Below are positions 46,201 through 58,077 of a stretch of 64,000 nucleotides of DNA, in pieces (the first letter of the stretch is position 1; each line of letters opens with the position of its first letter). Made by a program: the position numbers and the translations under genes. Source of the DNA: Xanthomonas indica (GTDB lineage Bacteria > Pseudomonadota > Gammaproteobacteria > Xanthomonadales > Xanthomonadaceae); contig NZ_CP131914.1 of NCBI RefSeq assembly GCF_040529045.1, positions 4,386,501 through 4,450,500 of the forward strand. The letters are read 5' to 3'. The notes under the pieces are model-generated. The model was given only the letters and a program-made list of their open reading frames with translations, ran no database searches and had not been told where the DNA came from.

Positions 46201-47293
46201 AGATCGCCAAGGTACTGCGCTGCATGGCCTGCAGCGTGTAGGGGAGCGCCGCCGGCGGCGCCGGAGGTTGCGCCAGCAGCGCGCGCGCGGCGGTCTGCAG
46301 GGCTTGGGCATCGAAGGTCGCCACCGCGCCGGCGGGCTGCAGCTGCGCGAGCAATTCGCCGACCCCGCCATGCGCCCAGCCCAGCACCGGCCGCCCGACC
46401 GCCAGCGCCTCGACCACGGTCCGGCCAAACGCTTCGGGCTTGCGCGAGAGCTGCAGCACCAGGTCGCTGGCGGCATAGGCCTCGGCGATGCGCGCGGTCG
46501 GCGGCGTGAACGCCACCGCGTCGGCCACGCCGAGCGTCGCCGCCTCGGCCTCCAGTTCGCGCACGTAGGCCTCGCGCCCGGCCTCGCGTGCGCCGGGCAG
46601 CCACAGCCGCGCGTCGCGGCCGTCGCCGCGCAGCGCCGCCAGCAGGCGCAGCGCGTCGGCGTGGCCTTTCAGGCGGGTGCCGCGCCCCGGCAGCAACAGC
46701 AGCGGCCCGTTCCCGGCCAGCGCCGGCGCCTGGCTGGCCGCCCAGGCCCGCGCCTGCGCATCGGGCCAGGCCCGGCGCGGGAACTGCGCCGGATCGATGC
46801 CGCGCGGCACCACCCGCAGGCGCGCCGGATCGGTCTGCGGATAGTGCTGCAGCACGTAGGCGCGCACGGTCTCGGATACGCAGATGACCCGCTCGCCACG
46901 GGTCATCACCGCGCTGTAGCGGCTGGGCGAGTTGAGCCCGTGCACGGTGGTGACCAGGCGCGGGCGCTGCGCCGCCGGCATGCCCTGCAGCGCACGCCAG
47001 CCCAGCCAGGCCGGCAGCCGCGAGCGCGCGTGCACGATGTCGGCGCGCTCGCGCGCGAACAGGCGCCGCAGCGCCGGCACGTGGCGCAGGGTCAGCAAGG
47101 ATTTGCGGCCGATGTCCAGGGCAATGTGCTCGGCGCCGGTGGCGGCCAGCGCGGGCAGCAGCCGGCCGCCGGCCGAGACCACCAGGGCACGGTGCCCCGC
47201 ATCGACCAGGGCCTGGGCGATTTCCAGCGTGGAGCGCTCGACGCCGCCGGACTCCAGCGCCGGCAGCAGCTGCACCACGGTCAGGCGGTGCAT
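46181..47293 (-). CDS. Glycosyltransferase family 4 protein
   Basis: A 370-residue cytoplasmic retaining glycosyltransferase from ATG at 47293. Seen: the N-terminal donor-side start VVQLLPALESGGVERSTLEI, the SAGGRLLPALAATG loop, HARSRLPAWLGWRAL, TTVHGLNSPSRYSAVMTRGE, RVVPRGIDPAQF, and the C-terminal nucleotide-sugar site KPEAFGRTVVEALAVGRPVL followed by GWAHGGVGELL with the EX7E arrangement (EAFGRTVVE). The neighbouring O-antigen ligase/polymerase-type gene and nearby waaA and lpxL point to LPS core or O-chain assembly. The exact sugar is unknown. It overlaps the next gene by 20 bp and follows the zinc-finger gene by 10 bp. Confidence 0.92.
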   Translation of the reverse strand: MHRLTVVQLLPALESGGVERSTLEIAQALVDAGHRALVVSAGGRLLPALAATGAEHIALDIGRKSLLTLRHVPALRRLFARERADIVHARSRLPAWLGWRALQGMPAAQRPRLVTTVHGLNSPSRYSAVMTRGERVICVSETVRAYVLQHYPQTDPARLRVVPRGIDPAQFPRRAWPDAQARAWAASQAPALAGNGPLLLLPGRGTRLKGHADALRLLAALRGDGRDARLWLPGAREAGREAYVRELEAEAATLGVADAVAFTPPTARIAEAYAASDLVLQLSRKPEAFGRTVVEALAVGRPVLGWAHGGVGELLAQLQPAGAVATFDAQALQTAARALLAQPPAPPAALPYTLQAMQRSTLAIYDELRP

Positions 47294-47303
47294 CGAACCC
47301 GGG

Positions 47304-47501
47304 TCAGTCGACCAGCACGAAGACCGCGCCGCAGTACGGACACTTGGCTTCGAGGCCGGGCTCGTCCTCGATCGGCAGGTAGACCCGCGGGTGCGAATTC
47401 CACAGCGCCATCTCCGGCGTCGGGCAGCTCAGCGGCAGGTCGGCGCGGCGCACCTCGTAGCGCGTCTGGGCGTTGGCGGGCGCGGTGGCGGTATGGCTCA
47501 T
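47304..47501 (-). CDS. Small zinc-finger (CHCC-type) protein
   Basis: A 65-residue protein from ATG at 47501. The C-terminal 40 residues carry the zf-CHCC pattern: LSCPTPEMALWNSHPRVYLP followed by KCPYCGAVFVL, giving Cys-His-Cys-Cys ligands for one zinc ion. This family includes small bacterial proteins related to the NDUFS6 zinc subunit of complex I; the bacterial role is not settled. It lies 10 bp upstream of the GT4 gene on the same strand, so it heads this small operon. A longer frame from 47597 is not supported. Confidence 0.88.
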   Translation of the reverse strand: MSHTATAPANAQTRYEVRRADLPLSCPTPEMALWNSHPRVYLPIEDEPGLEAKCPYCGAVFVLVD

Positions 47502-47682
47502 GGCGGTGGGGACACGGCGAAGGGGACAGGCGATTCTAGCAGCCCGCCCCGGGCCCGGCGCGGGTCTCCCGGGGCCACCGCGACGAGGTCCTTTCACGCG
47601 CCTTTCCTATTCGCTTGATGCAGGACGAACGCAGCACTATGCTGGTGTCACGCGGCGCCGACATGCCGCTTTGAGGTGTCTC

Positions 47683-47943
47683 GTGGATATAGGTGTGCGT
47701 TTGATGCAGGCGCGGCGAAATGCCGGTTTCACACTGCGCGAGCTTGCCGCCTTGTTGGGCGTGGCGCATAGCACGCTGGGTCATTGGGAGAACAACCGTT
47801 CGGTCCCCAATGCCCGGCATTTGCTGAAGATCGCCGAACTTACTGGCGTCGACGCATATGTGCTGCTGACTGGCAAGCCTTCCAAGCTGAACCAGACCGA
47901 CGGCGACAGCCTGCCGTTGCCGGTAGGCAAGCGCATGGCCTGA
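47683..47943 (+). CDS. XRE-family helix-turn-helix regulator
   Basis: An 86-residue protein. GTG at 47683 follows GAGGTG; ATG at 47704, also preceded by AGGTG, would give 79 residues and is a real alternative. The body is one Cro/CI-type helix-turn-helix: VRLMQARRNAGFTLRELAAL, LGVAHSTLGHWENNRSVPNA, RHLLKIAELTGVDAYVLLTG. The C-terminal tail (KLNQTDGDSLPLPVGKRMA) is short and polar. It resembles phage-repressor-like regulators but no phage genes are near. The target is unknown. It is divergent from the zinc-finger gene and convergent with maeB. Confidence 0.85.
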   Translation: MDIGVRLMQARRNAGFTLRELAALLGVAHSTLGHWENNRSVPNARHLLKIAELTGVDAYVLLTGKPSKLNQTDGDSLPLPVGKRMA

Positions 47944-48406
47944 GTGCGGCGCGGCGCCACTGGCGTCGCTCCCCGTGCCCCGGCTTGACCCCGCGCGGCC
48001 CGCGTGCCGGCTGCGCACGATGGCGCGAATGGCACTGCGACACTGCTTGTCGCCTGCGTATGAAAGCGTTTTCAGCCCCGCCTTTTGACCCGTTGCGAAT
48101 CGGCGTCGCTCACAACGAAGACGCCCTGACTGCTGCCGCGCTACTCCGACGCTGATCCACGCGCGCGATCGCCCCCCCTTCTTTTCCAGCCAGCTCGCGC
48201 ACGCCTTTTCCAGGCACGCCCCCCCCAACCACGCCCCTGGCGCGTCGAGTTCGCGCACAACGCACGTACCCCTCATTGGAGCGGCCGGGAGGCAGTCAGG
48301 CGGCCGAGCGGGCGAGGTGTGCGCCCCGCGGCAGTGCCGGAGCGCCTGCACCACACCGGCGCCGCTGTCGCGCGGGCCGGTGTGCAGCGGAGGCCGCTGC
48401 GGCGGC
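47944..48406. other. Intergenic region between XRE gene and maeB
   Basis: About 460 bp between convergent genes with no convincing coding sequence; it holds C-runs (cgatcgccccccc, cacgccccccccaacc) and a perfect match to a LacI/GalR-type operator at 48061-48074. A GC-rich hairpin (accggcgcc ... gggccggtg) near 48356-48384 lies just after the maeB stop on the minus strand but has no T-run. Confidence 0.55.
48061..48074. promoter_or_regulatory. Sequence matching a LacI/GalR-family operator
   Basis: tgaaagcgttttca fits TGnAAnCGnTTnCA at every fixed position. LacI-family regulators of sugar use bind such sites. Neither neighbour reads away from it, since the XRE gene and maeB converge here, so the match may be fortuitous or regulate an unseen transcript. 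Confidence 0.35.
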
Positions 48407-50692
<2,286 letters not shown>

Positions 50693-50841
50693 CGAGGGCT
50701 TCTTTTGTCGAAAGGCGCGGAGGCCCGGAATTCTACCCCCAGCAGCAGGAGCGGTCCTGTCTGGCGGCTGTCACCAGGGCCGCGGGCACCGGGAAAAACG
50801 CGACGCGCCGGCAGTGCCGGCGCGTCCAGGTTGCAGCGAAC

Positions 50842-52182
50842 TCAGCGGGTCGGGGTGGCGACAGGATCGACCGTCACATCCGGCAGCGATTCTTCGCCGC
50901 CGTTCAAGGCGATGCGCAGGCGGTCGCGATCCAGCGCGTTCTCCCAGCGCGAGACCACCACGGTGGCCACCGCATTGCCGATGAAGTTGGTCAGCGAGCG
51001 GCACTCGCTCATGAAGCGGTCCACGCCCAGGATCAACGCCATGCCGGCCACCGGCACTTCCGGCACCACCGCCAGCGTCGCCGCCAGGGTGATGAAGCCG
51101 GCGCCGGTCACGCCGGCCGCGCCCTTGGAGCTGAGCATCGCCACCAGCAGCAGCGCGATCTGGTGGCCGAGGGTCAGTTCGGTGTTGGTGGCCTGGGCGA
51201 TGAACAGCGCCGCCAGGGTCATGTAGATGTTGGTGCCGTCGAGGTTGAACGAATAGCCGGTGGGCACGACCAGGCCGACCACGGACTTCTGGCAACCGGC
51301 CTTTTCCATCTTCTCCATCAGCGAGGGCAGCGCCGATTCGGACGAGGACGTGCCCAGCACCAGCAGCAGCTCGGCCTTCAGGTAACGGATCAGCTTGAGG
51401 ACCGAGAAGCCGCACAGGCGCGCCACCGCGCCCAGGATCACCAGCACGAACAGCAGCGAGGTCACGTAAAACGAACCCACCAGCCAGGCCAGATTGACCA
51501 GCGATCCCACGCCGTACTTGCCGATGGTGAAGGCGATCGCGCCGAACGCGCCGATCGGCGCGGCCTTCATCAGGATGTGCACCAGCTTGAACACCGGCGC
51601 CACCAGCGCCTCCAGCAGGTTCAGCACCGGCTTGCCGCGCTCGCCCACCATCGCCAGCGACACGCCGAACAGCACCGCCACGAACAGCACCTGCAGGATG
51701 TTGTCGCCGACGAACGGGCTGAGCAGCGTCTTCGGGATGATGTCCATCAGGAAGCCGACCAGGGTCAGCTCGTGCGACTTCTCCACGTAGCTGTGCACCG
51801 CGCTCTGGTCCAGGTCGGCGGCATTGATGTTCATGCCGGCGCCGGGCTGCACCACGTGCGCGACGATCATGCCGACGATCAGCGCCAGGGTGGAGAAGAA
51901 CAGGAAGTACACCATCGCCTTGGCGAACACCCGGCCCACCGTCTTCAGGTGGGTCATGCCGGCGATGCCGGTGACGATGGTCAGGAAGATAACCGGCGCG
52001 ATGATCATCTTCACCAGCTTGATGAAGGCGTCGCCCAGCGGCTTGAGCTTCTCGGCGAACGCCGGCTCGAAGTGGCCGAGGATGGCGCCGAGGACGATGG
52101 CGACCACCACCTGGAAGTACAGCTGCCGGTAGAACGGCAGATGCCGGGGCGCGTGACCCGCCGGCGAGGTTGGAATATGCAT
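50842..52182 (-). CDS. dctA: C4-dicarboxylate:cation symporter
   Basis: Inner-membrane carrier for succinate, fumarate and malate of the DAACS family. ATG at 52182 gives 446 residues. Seen: the N-terminal [40 protein letters not shown], the ProP-like hallmark [40 protein letters not shown] with the cation site, [20 protein letters not shown] and [20 protein letters not shown]. About eight membrane helices plus two re-entrant loops are expected. The length and signatures fit DctA better than GltP. With maeB downstream it forms a likely dicarboxylate-use pair. Confidence 0.96.
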   Translation of the reverse strand: MHIPTSPAGHAPRHLPFYRQLYFQVVVAIVLGAILGHFEPAFAEKLKPLGDAFIKLVKMIIAPVIFLTIVTGIAGMTHLKTVGRVFAKAMVYFLFFSTLALIVGMIVAHVVQPGAGMNINAADLDQSAVHSYVEKSHELTLVGFLMDIIPKTLLSPFVGDNILQVLFVAVLFGVSLAMVGERGKPVLNLLEALVAPVFKLVHILMKAAPIGAFGAIAFTIGKYGVGSLVNLAWLVGSFYVTSLLFVLVILGAVARLCGFSVLKLIRYLKAELLLVLGTSSSESALPSLMEKMEKAGCQKSVVGLVVPTGYSFNLDGTNIYMTLAALFIAQATNTELTLGHQIALLLVAMLSSKGAAGVTGAGFITLAATLAVVPEVPVAGMALILGVDRFMSECRSLTNFIGNAVATVVVSRWENALDRDRLRIALNGGEESLPDVTVDPVATPTR

Positions 52183-52627
52183 GGCTTGCGCTCCGGGACG
52201 GTCCGCCCACCCGACGCGGGTCGCGGAATGCTGCCTTTGTACCCGTCGCCGGCGTCTAAGCAGATAACCTATTGGTACTAGGCCCGGCGCCTGGCCATGT
52301 CGACGCGGTTACAGTGGCGCGGTACGCTCACGGAAGGGCTGTCACGCAACGCCGCCTACGGACGCCGCCCTCGCGGCATGTGGCGGCGCCGTCGCCATCG
52401 CAGCGCGTCCTCAGGGGAGGCGGCGCCGCAGGAATTGCAACATCGCCGTAAAGAACGGCCGGGCGCGTCCGCTATTGCATGCAGGGGGCAATTACGTCCG
52501 GCACCGTGTCCGCATCGCGGCGGCCTCGCCGTTCGCGTGCGACCCGCCACCGCACTGCCCGCGCCATCGCACCACCAGCCCGGCCGGGGACTGCCGCGCC
52601 TTCATTCCTTACCGAGACGACTCCATC
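52183..52627. other. Intergenic region between dctA and the porin gene
   Basis: About 445 bp between divergent genes, so it must hold both promoters. No gene recognised. A single ctgtcac half-site at 52339 is reminiscent of a Pho box, but the second half-repeat is missing, so no PhoB site is claimed. Confidence 0.5.
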
Positions 52628-53800
52628 ATGCGCCACACCCTTCTCTTCGCCGCGCTGGGCCTGACCGCCGCCGCTCCCGCCGTCGCCGCGAACAACTTCG
52701 ACAATTGGCCGACCAAGGTCGCCTTCAACGACGGCACCGAACTGGCCGTGACCGGCAACTACGCCTACGACTGGAACAACTTCTCCAACGACGATGGCCG
52801 CCTGGAGGACGACAACGCGTTCCGGCGCAAGGAATTCGGCGCCACGCTGAAGAAGAAGGGCGTGTACGACGCGATGGTGTACTTCGACTTCCAGTCCAAG
52901 CTGTGGCTGGACGTGTTCTTCCGCTTCGAGACCAAGGCCCTGTTCGGCGCCGACTACGGCAAGGTGCGACTGGGCTACATCAAGGTGCCGGTGGGCCTGG
53001 AAGGCGTGACCAGCTCGCGTGCGGACAGCTTCCTGGAAGTGGCGCTGCCGGTGCAGGCGATCTACCAGGGCCGCCGCACCGGCGTGGAGTGGACCTTCGA
53101 GCGTCCGCAATACTTGCTGCAGGCCGGCGCCTACGGCGGCAAGGACCTGCAGGGCGACAACCCCGGCACCACCCAGGCGGTGCGCGGCGTGTGGACCCCG
53201 TTCAAGGCCGAGGGCGACGTGCTGCACCTGGGCCTGGCCTATTCGCAGGAGAATCCGCGCGGCTACCACAACGGCCTGGACGTGAGCTTCAGCCCGCGCG
53301 CGCGCTTCCGCGCGCGTCCGGAAGCCGGCCTGACCGACGTGCGCCTGATCGACTCCGGCACGCTGGTCGACGTCGACCAGGTGCGCCGCACCGGCCTGGA
53401 GGCGATCTGGATCAAGGGTCCGTTCTCGATGCAGGGCGAGGCGCTGCGCGCCGATGTGACCCGCGACAACGGCCGCCCCGACTACACCGCCGACGGCCAG
53501 TACGTGTTCGCCAGCTACGTGCTGACCGGCGAATCGCGGCCGTACAGCGCCGGCAACGTCGGCAACATCAAGCCGGCCAACGCCTACGGCGCGGTCGAGC
53601 TGCTGGCGCGCTACAGCCGCCTGGACCTGGACGACGGCACCGTGCTCGGCGGCCGCCAGCACGACTGGACCTTCGGCGCCAACTGGTACCTGACCAGCCA
53701 CTTCAAGTTCCAGGTCAACTACGTGCGCGCCGATGCCGAACGCGCCGGCGTGCACCTGAAGCCGAACTCGCTGGACGTCCGCGCCCAGGTCCAGTTCTGA
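52628..53800 (+). CDS. OprO/OprP-type outer-membrane porin
   Basis: A 390-residue beta-barrel porin from ATG at 52628 with a signal peptide (LLFAALGLTAAAPAVAA). Seen: NFDNWPTKVAFNDGTELAVT, the FRRKEFGATLKKKGVYDAMV segment, GKVRLGYIKVPVGLEGVTSS, RRTGVEWTFERPQYLLQAGA, ALRADVTRDNG, and the C-terminal FKFQVNYVRADAERAGVHLK ending in a typical DVRAQVQF. These are Porin_O_P features; relatives in Pseudomonas take up phosphate or pyrophosphate, but in Xanthomonas the substrate is not settled. The start has only a weak ribosome-binding site (gagacg); a frame from 52475 lacks a signal peptide. Next to it lies a hybrid sensor kinase on the same strand. Confidence 0.88.
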   Translation: MRHTLLFAALGLTAAAPAVAANNFDNWPTKVAFNDGTELAVTGNYAYDWNNFSNDDGRLEDDNAFRRKEFGATLKKKGVYDAMVYFDFQSKLWLDVFFRFETKALFGADYGKVRLGYIKVPVGLEGVTSSRADSFLEVALPVQAIYQGRRTGVEWTFERPQYLLQAGAYGGKDLQGDNPGTTQAVRGVWTPFKAEGDVLHLGLAYSQENPRGYHNGLDVSFSPRARFRARPEAGLTDVRLIDSGTLVDVDQVRRTGLEAIWIKGPFSMQGEALRADVTRDNGRPDYTADGQYVFASYVLTGESRPYSAGNVGNIKPANAYGAVELLARYSRLDLDDGTVLGGRQHDWTFGANWYLTSHFKFQVNYVRADAERAGVHLKPNSLDVRAQVQF

Positions 53801-54121
53801 GCCGTCGCACGCTGGCCGATCCGACGCGATCGGCCGGCGTGCGTACTGCGGCGCCAGCCGCAGCGACCGTGCAAGGAACCGCAGCGCGGGTCGCCGGCGA
53901 TGCCGACGGCCCGCGTGCACGCCGGCCTCGCCGTCCACGGCGTGTCCGCGGCGTATCCGCGGGTCGCCACCGGCAACACTCGCTGACGCGATTGCCGTCC
54001 AGGCCTGACCGGGCCGGGTCCTCTCGTCAGGCGATCCGCGACACCGGCCAGCGCCAGCGCATGCCGCAAACGGCATCGCACCCTCTAAGCTGATGCGGCC
54101 CCGGTCGCCGCATTCTTCCGC
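53801..54121. other. Intergenic region between porin and sensor kinase genes
   Basis: About 320 bp. No gene, repeat or terminator with a T-run was recognised. It contains GC-rich inverted segments only. Confidence 0.5.
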
Positions 54122-56767
54122 ATGCCCTCGCTCCTGCGCCATCGCCGCCTCGTCCTGCTGCTGGTCGTCATAGTCGGCGGTATGGCCTTGGCGATGCTGT
54201 CGGCGCAGCACGTCGCCGAGCAGCGCGCCCTGCGCGCCGAGAGCGTGCAGTTGCGCCAGCAACTGGAGCTGTATGCGCAGACCCTGCAGCAGCGCATCGA
54301 TCGCTACCGCACCCTGCCGCAGGTGCTGGCGCTGGATCCGGAACTGCGCGACGCCCTGACCCACCCGCTGGACGCGGCCACGCAGCGGCAACTGAACCTG
54401 AAACTGGAACGTGCCAACGACGTCACCCGCTCCTCGACCCTGACCCTGATCGACGCCAACGGCGTGGCCCTGGCCGCCAGCAACTGGCGCCTCGCCAGCA
54501 GCAACGTCGGCGCCGACTACAGCTTCCGCCCGTACGTGAAGCAGGCCTTGGCGCAGGGCAAGGGCCGCTTCTACGGCATCGGCATGACCACCGGCGTGCC
54601 CGGCTACTTCCTCTCGCAGGCGATCCTCGATGCACGCGGGCGTCCGCTCGGGGTGATCGTGATCAAGATCGAGCTGGCCGCGCTGGAGCACGAATGGCTG
54701 CGCGTGCCCGACGTGGTGCTGGTCAGCGACCGCCATGGCGTGGTGTTCCTGTCCAGCCGCGACGTCTGGCGCTACCGCCAGCTGCAGCCGCTCAGCGCGC
54801 ACGAGCGCGACGAACTGCTGGCCACCCGCCAGTACGCGCAGCAGACCCTGCTGCCGGCGCAACGGCGGGTGCTGGAGACGCTGGACGACGGTGGCCAGGT
54901 GATGCGCATCGACACGCCGGCGCAACCGGCGCCGCTGCTGTGGCAGAGCATGGCGCTGCCGGAGAGCGGCTGGCGCCTGCACCTGCTGCACGACATCGGC
55001 GGCAGCCGCGCGGCCGGCCGCGCCGCCGCGCTGGCCGCGGCCGGGATCTGGCTGGCGTTGTCGTTCCTGGGCCTGCTGTTCCAGCAGCGCCAGCGCCTGG
55101 CGCGGCTGCGCCAGCGCAGCCGGCGCGAACTGGAGTCGCTGCTGCAACAGCATGCGCAGGAGTTGCGTACCGCCCAGGACGGCATCGTGCAGGCCGCGCA
55201 GCAGGCCGACACCGGCCTCAGCCGCAGCCTGGAGCACCTGCCGCAGGGCGTGGTGATCATCGACGCGCAACTGCGCCTGGTGGCGTGGAATTCGCGCTAT
55301 CTGGAGATCTTTCGCTTTCCGCCGGAACTGATCCGCGTCGGCCGGCCGATCGAGGACGTGTTCCGCTACAACGCGCGCCGCGGCCTGCTCGGCCCCGGCC
55401 CGGTGGAGGCGGCCATCCAGCGCCGCCTGGACCACCTGCGCAGCGGCCGCCCGCACATGCGCGAGAGCGAGAAGGACGACGGCACGGTGCTGGAAATCCG
55501 CGGCAATCCGCTGCCCGACGGCGGCTTCGTCACCAGCTACGCCGACATCACCAGCTACAAGAACGCCGCGCGCGAACTGCGCTCGCTGGCCGACGCGCTG
55601 GAGCACCGCGTCGCCGAACGCACCCACGACCTGGCCGAGGCCAAGCGCGAGGCAGAGAACGCCAACCGCTACAAGACCCGCTTCGTCGCCTCGGCGGTGC
55701 ACGACCTGCTGCAGCCGCTGAACGCCGCGCGCATGTTCGTCTCGGCGCTGCGCGGCAAGCTGCACGACGCCGATGCGCGGCAGATCGCCGACCATGTCGA
55801 CAATGCGCTGGCCGCGCAGGATGCGATCCTCAACAGCCTGCTGGACATCTCGCGGCTGGAGGCCGGCACGCTGAAGACGCAGGTGCAGGACCTGGCGCTG
55901 GATCCGCTGCTGCAGACCCTGGCGCGCGAGTTCGGCATCGTCGCCGAAGGTCGCGGCCTGCGCCTGGACTATGTGCCGACCCGCGCCACGGTGCGCAGCG
56001 ATGCGACCCTGCTGCGGCGCATCCTGCAGAACTTCCTGTCCAACGCAGTGCGCTACACCCCGCGCGGGCGCGTGCTGCTGGGCTGCCGGCGCGAGGGCGC
56101 GCAACTGCGCATCGAGGTCCACGACCAGGGGCCGGGCATTCCCGACGCCCTGCAGCAGGAGATCTTCGAGGAATTCCGCCGGCTCGGCGACGGCGTCGCC
56201 AACGACCGCGGCGCCGGCCTCGGCCTGGCGATCGTGGAGCGCATCGGCCGCCTGCTCGGCCATCGCATCGGCTTGCGCTCGCACTTGGGCCGCGGCAGCG
56301 TGTTCTCGGTGACCGTGCCGCTGGGCGATGCCGCTGCGGCGCAACGCCAGGCGCCGGCGGCGATGGCCAGCGACAACGGCGACGACCCGATCCTGCACGG
56401 CTGCCGCGTGTGGTGCATCGACGACGACCCGCGGGTCTGCGAGGCCAGCCGCACCCTGCTGACGCGCTGGGCCTGCCAGGTGGAACTGGCCGCCGGCCCG
56501 GAGCAGGCCCTGGCCACGGCGCAGCCGGCGCAGGCGCCCGAACTGGTGCTGCTGGACGTGCGCATGGGCGACCGCGACGGCCCGAGCCTGTTCGCGCAGC
56601 TGTGCGCACGCTGGCAGGCCGAGCCACGGGTGATCCTGATCACCGCCGAAGCCGATCCGGCGTTGCGCGCCCTGGCGCAGGAACGCGGCTGGGGCTTCCT
56701 GGCCAAACCGGTCCGGGCCCCGGCCCTGCGCGCGCTGATGACGCAGATGCTGCTGCGGCGTGGGTGA
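54122..56767 (+). CDS. Hybrid sensor histidine kinase (periplasmic cache, PAS, HisKA, ATPase, receiver)
   Basis: An 881-residue membrane kinase from ATG at 54122. Order: membrane helix (LVLLLVVIVGGMALAMLSA), a DctB-like periplasmic cache region to about residue 295 (TLTLIDANGVALAASNW, GTTTGVPGYFLSQAILD-type GMTTGVPGYFLSQAI), second helix (AAALAAAGIWLALSFLGLLF), coiled coil, PAS (VVIIDAQLRLVAWNSRYLEI), then the H-box FVASAVHDLLQPLNAARMFV with HD rather than HE, N-box LQNFLSNAVRYT, DQGPGIP, GAGLGLAI, and a C-terminal receiver with CIDDDPR and LLDVRMGD. The HDLLQPLNAAR box places it with NahK/ErcS-type kinases, which pair with LuxR-type regulators like the one at 58172. A dicarboxylate ligand is possible given dctA and maeB nearby, but not shown. 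Confidence 0.92.
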   Translation: MPSLLRHRRLVLLLVVIVGGMALAMLSAQHVAEQRALRAESVQLRQQLELYAQTLQQRIDRYRTLPQVLALDPELRDALTHPLDAATQRQLNLKLERANDVTRSSTLTLIDANGVALAASNWRLASSNVGADYSFRPYVKQALAQGKGRFYGIGMTTGVPGYFLSQAILDARGRPLGVIVIKIELAALEHEWLRVPDVVLVSDRHGVVFLSSRDVWRYRQLQPLSAHERDELLATRQYAQQTLLPAQRRVLETLDDGGQVMRIDTPAQPAPLLWQSMALPESGWRLHLLHDIGGSRAAGRAAALAAAGIWLALSFLGLLFQQRQRLARLRQRSRRELESLLQQHAQELRTAQDGIVQAAQQADTGLSRSLEHLPQGVVIIDAQLRLVAWNSRYLEIFRFPPELIRVGRPIEDVFRYNARRGLLGPGPVEAAIQRRLDHLRSGRPHMRESEKDDGTVLEIRGNPLPDGGFVTSYADITSYKNAARELRSLADALEHRVAERTHDLAEAKREAENANRYKTRFVASAVHDLLQPLNAARMFVSALRGKLHDADARQIADHVDNALAAQDAILNSLLDISRLEAGTLKTQVQDLALDPLLQTLAREFGIVAEGRGLRLDYVPTRATVRSDATLLRRILQNFLSNAVRYTPRGRVLLGCRREGAQLRIEVHDQGPGIPDALQQEIFEEFRRLGDGVANDRGAGLGLAIVERIGRLLGHRIGLRSHLGRGSVFSVTVPLGDAAAAQRQAPAAMASDNGDDPILHGCRVWCIDDDPRVCEASRTLLTRWACQVELAAGPEQALATAQPAQAPELVLLDVRMGDRDGPSLFAQLCARWQAEPRVILITAEADPALRALAQERGWGFLAKPVRAPALRALMTQMLLRRG

Positions 56768-56832
56768 GGCGTGTTGTGGAGGCTGGATGTCTGGCCGCGG
56801 TACTTTGGCGGCTGGGGAAACCTGGCGCCCGT

Positions 56833-57709
56833 ACCCTCATCCGCCCCTGCGGGGCACCTTCTCCCGAGGGGAGAAGGAAAAGCCGGAGCGTCGCGCTTTA
56901 GCCCCTCTCCCGCCGGGAGAGGGGTTGGGGTGAGGGCCCGGGCGCGCAGCGCCACGCAAGACCTCATCGCAGTTGGCGAGCCAGCCTCACCGCTGACCTG
57001 GCGGTGAAGCAGCCCCTGGCCGCCGCACCCTCACCCGCCCCTGCGGGGCACCTTCTCCCGAGGGGAGAAGGAAGAGCCGGAGCGTCGCGCTTTAGCCCCT
57101 CTCCCGCCGGGAGAGGGGTTGGGGTGAGGGTCCGGGGCGCGCAGCGCCACGCTAGACCTCACCGCAGTTGGCGCTTCAGCCTCGCCGCTGCCCTGGCGGT
57201 GAAGCAGCCCCTGCCCGCCGCACCCCCATCCGCCCCTGCAGGGTACCCTCTCCCGAGGGGAGAAGGAAAAGCCGGAGCGTCGCGCTTTAGCCCCTCTCCC
57301 GCCGGGAGAGGGGTTGGGGTGAGGGTCCGGGGCGCGCAGCGCCACGCAAGACCTCACGAGTTGGCGAGCCATCCCCGCCATTGCCCTTGAGGGGAGGGCC
57401 CCTGGCTGCCGCACCCTCATCCGCCCCTGCGGGGCACCTTCTCCCGAGGGGAGAAGGAAGAGCCGGAGCGTCGCGCTTTAGCCCCTCTCCCGCCGGGACA
57501 GGGGTTGGGGTGAGGGTCGGGGCGCGCAGCGCCACGCAAGACCTCACGAGTTGGCGAGCCATCCTCACCATTGCCCTTGAGGGAGGGGCCCCTGGCTGCC
57601 GTACCCTCACCCGCCCCTGCGGGGCACCTTCTCCCGAGGGGAGAAGGAAGAGCCGGAGCGTCGCGCTTTAGCCCCTCTCCCGCCGGGAGAGGGGTTGGGG
57701 TGAGGGTCG
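56833..57709. repeat. Five tandem ~190-bp units with palindromic cores
   Basis: Units begin with accctcatccgcccctgcgg-type sequence at 56833, 57027, 57222, 57413 and 57603 (periods 194, 195, 191, 190). Each core of about 105 bp contains cttctcccgaggggagaagg, a ccggagcgtcgcgctttagc linker, cctctcccgccgggagaggg and gttggggtgagggt, and its ends are inverted repeats of each other. Cores are separated by a conserved ~87-bp spacer (ggcgcgcagcgccacgcaag ... cttgaggg). The fifth copy ends without a spacer. The array fills the gap between the convergent sensor kinase and DUF5713 genes, and could end both transcripts. Half of the same core is inserted in mpl. Confidence 0.95.
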
Positions 57710-57726
57710 GCTACGCAGCGAGGCGT

Positions 57727-58077
57727 CTACCACTCGCGCGGGGCGATCAGCTCTTCGACGTCGGCGTCCTCGAAACCGTAGGCCTTGGCGATGTGCAGGA
57801 AATCCACGCCGATGTTCTCGCGCGCGGAAGTCTCGATCTCGCTGTCGTGGGCCTCGAACTCCAGCGCCAGCTTGTTGAACTCCTCGGTGGCGGCATGGGT
57901 CAGCCGGTACAGCGCCGCCAGGTCCGCCGGTTCCTGCGCCTCGATCGCCTCGCACAACCGCAGCAGGATCTTCTGCCCCTTGCCGACCAGCGACGGGGGG
58001 AAGTAGTCGTCGTCCAGCATCTCCTGCAGGAACGGATAGTGGGCGGTCTGCTCGTTGCGGATGGTCGTGGTGGGCAT
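57727..58077 (-). CDS. DUF5713 family protein
   Basis: A 116-residue cytoplasmic protein from ATG at 58077 (GGAGA upstream). Seen: YPFLQEMLDDDYFPPSLVGK, GQKILLRLCEAIEAQEPADL, ALYRLTHAATEEFNKLALEF, the acidic HDSEIETSARENIGVDF and LHIAKAYGF; this pattern matches DUF5713 proteins as I recall them. Function is unknown. The composition is acidic and helical, with no membrane segment. It is convergent with the hybrid kinase across the repeat array and follows the LuxR regulator gene on the same strand by 94 bp, so cotranscription with the regulator is possible. Confidence 0.82.
   Translation of the reverse strand: MPTTTIRNEQTAHYPFLQEMLDDDYFPPSLVGKGQKILLRLCEAIEAQEPADLAALYRLTHAATEEFNKLALEFEAHDSEIETSARENIGVDFLHIAKAYGFEDADVEELIAPREW

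Noticed and set aside
52339-52345. A possible Pho box upstream of the phosphate-type porin
   Set aside because: Only one ctgtcac half-repeat is present; PhoB sites need two in direct repeat.
52472-56398. A 1308-codon minus-strand open frame antisense to the porin and sensor kinase
   Set aside because: Composition (His, Gln, Ala, Arg, Val) and lack of any domain mark it as an antisense shadow of two clear genes.
56833-57709. CRISPR array
   Set aside because: Units are about 190 bp, the spacers are near-identical to each other, the repeats are long palindromes, and no cas genes are present.
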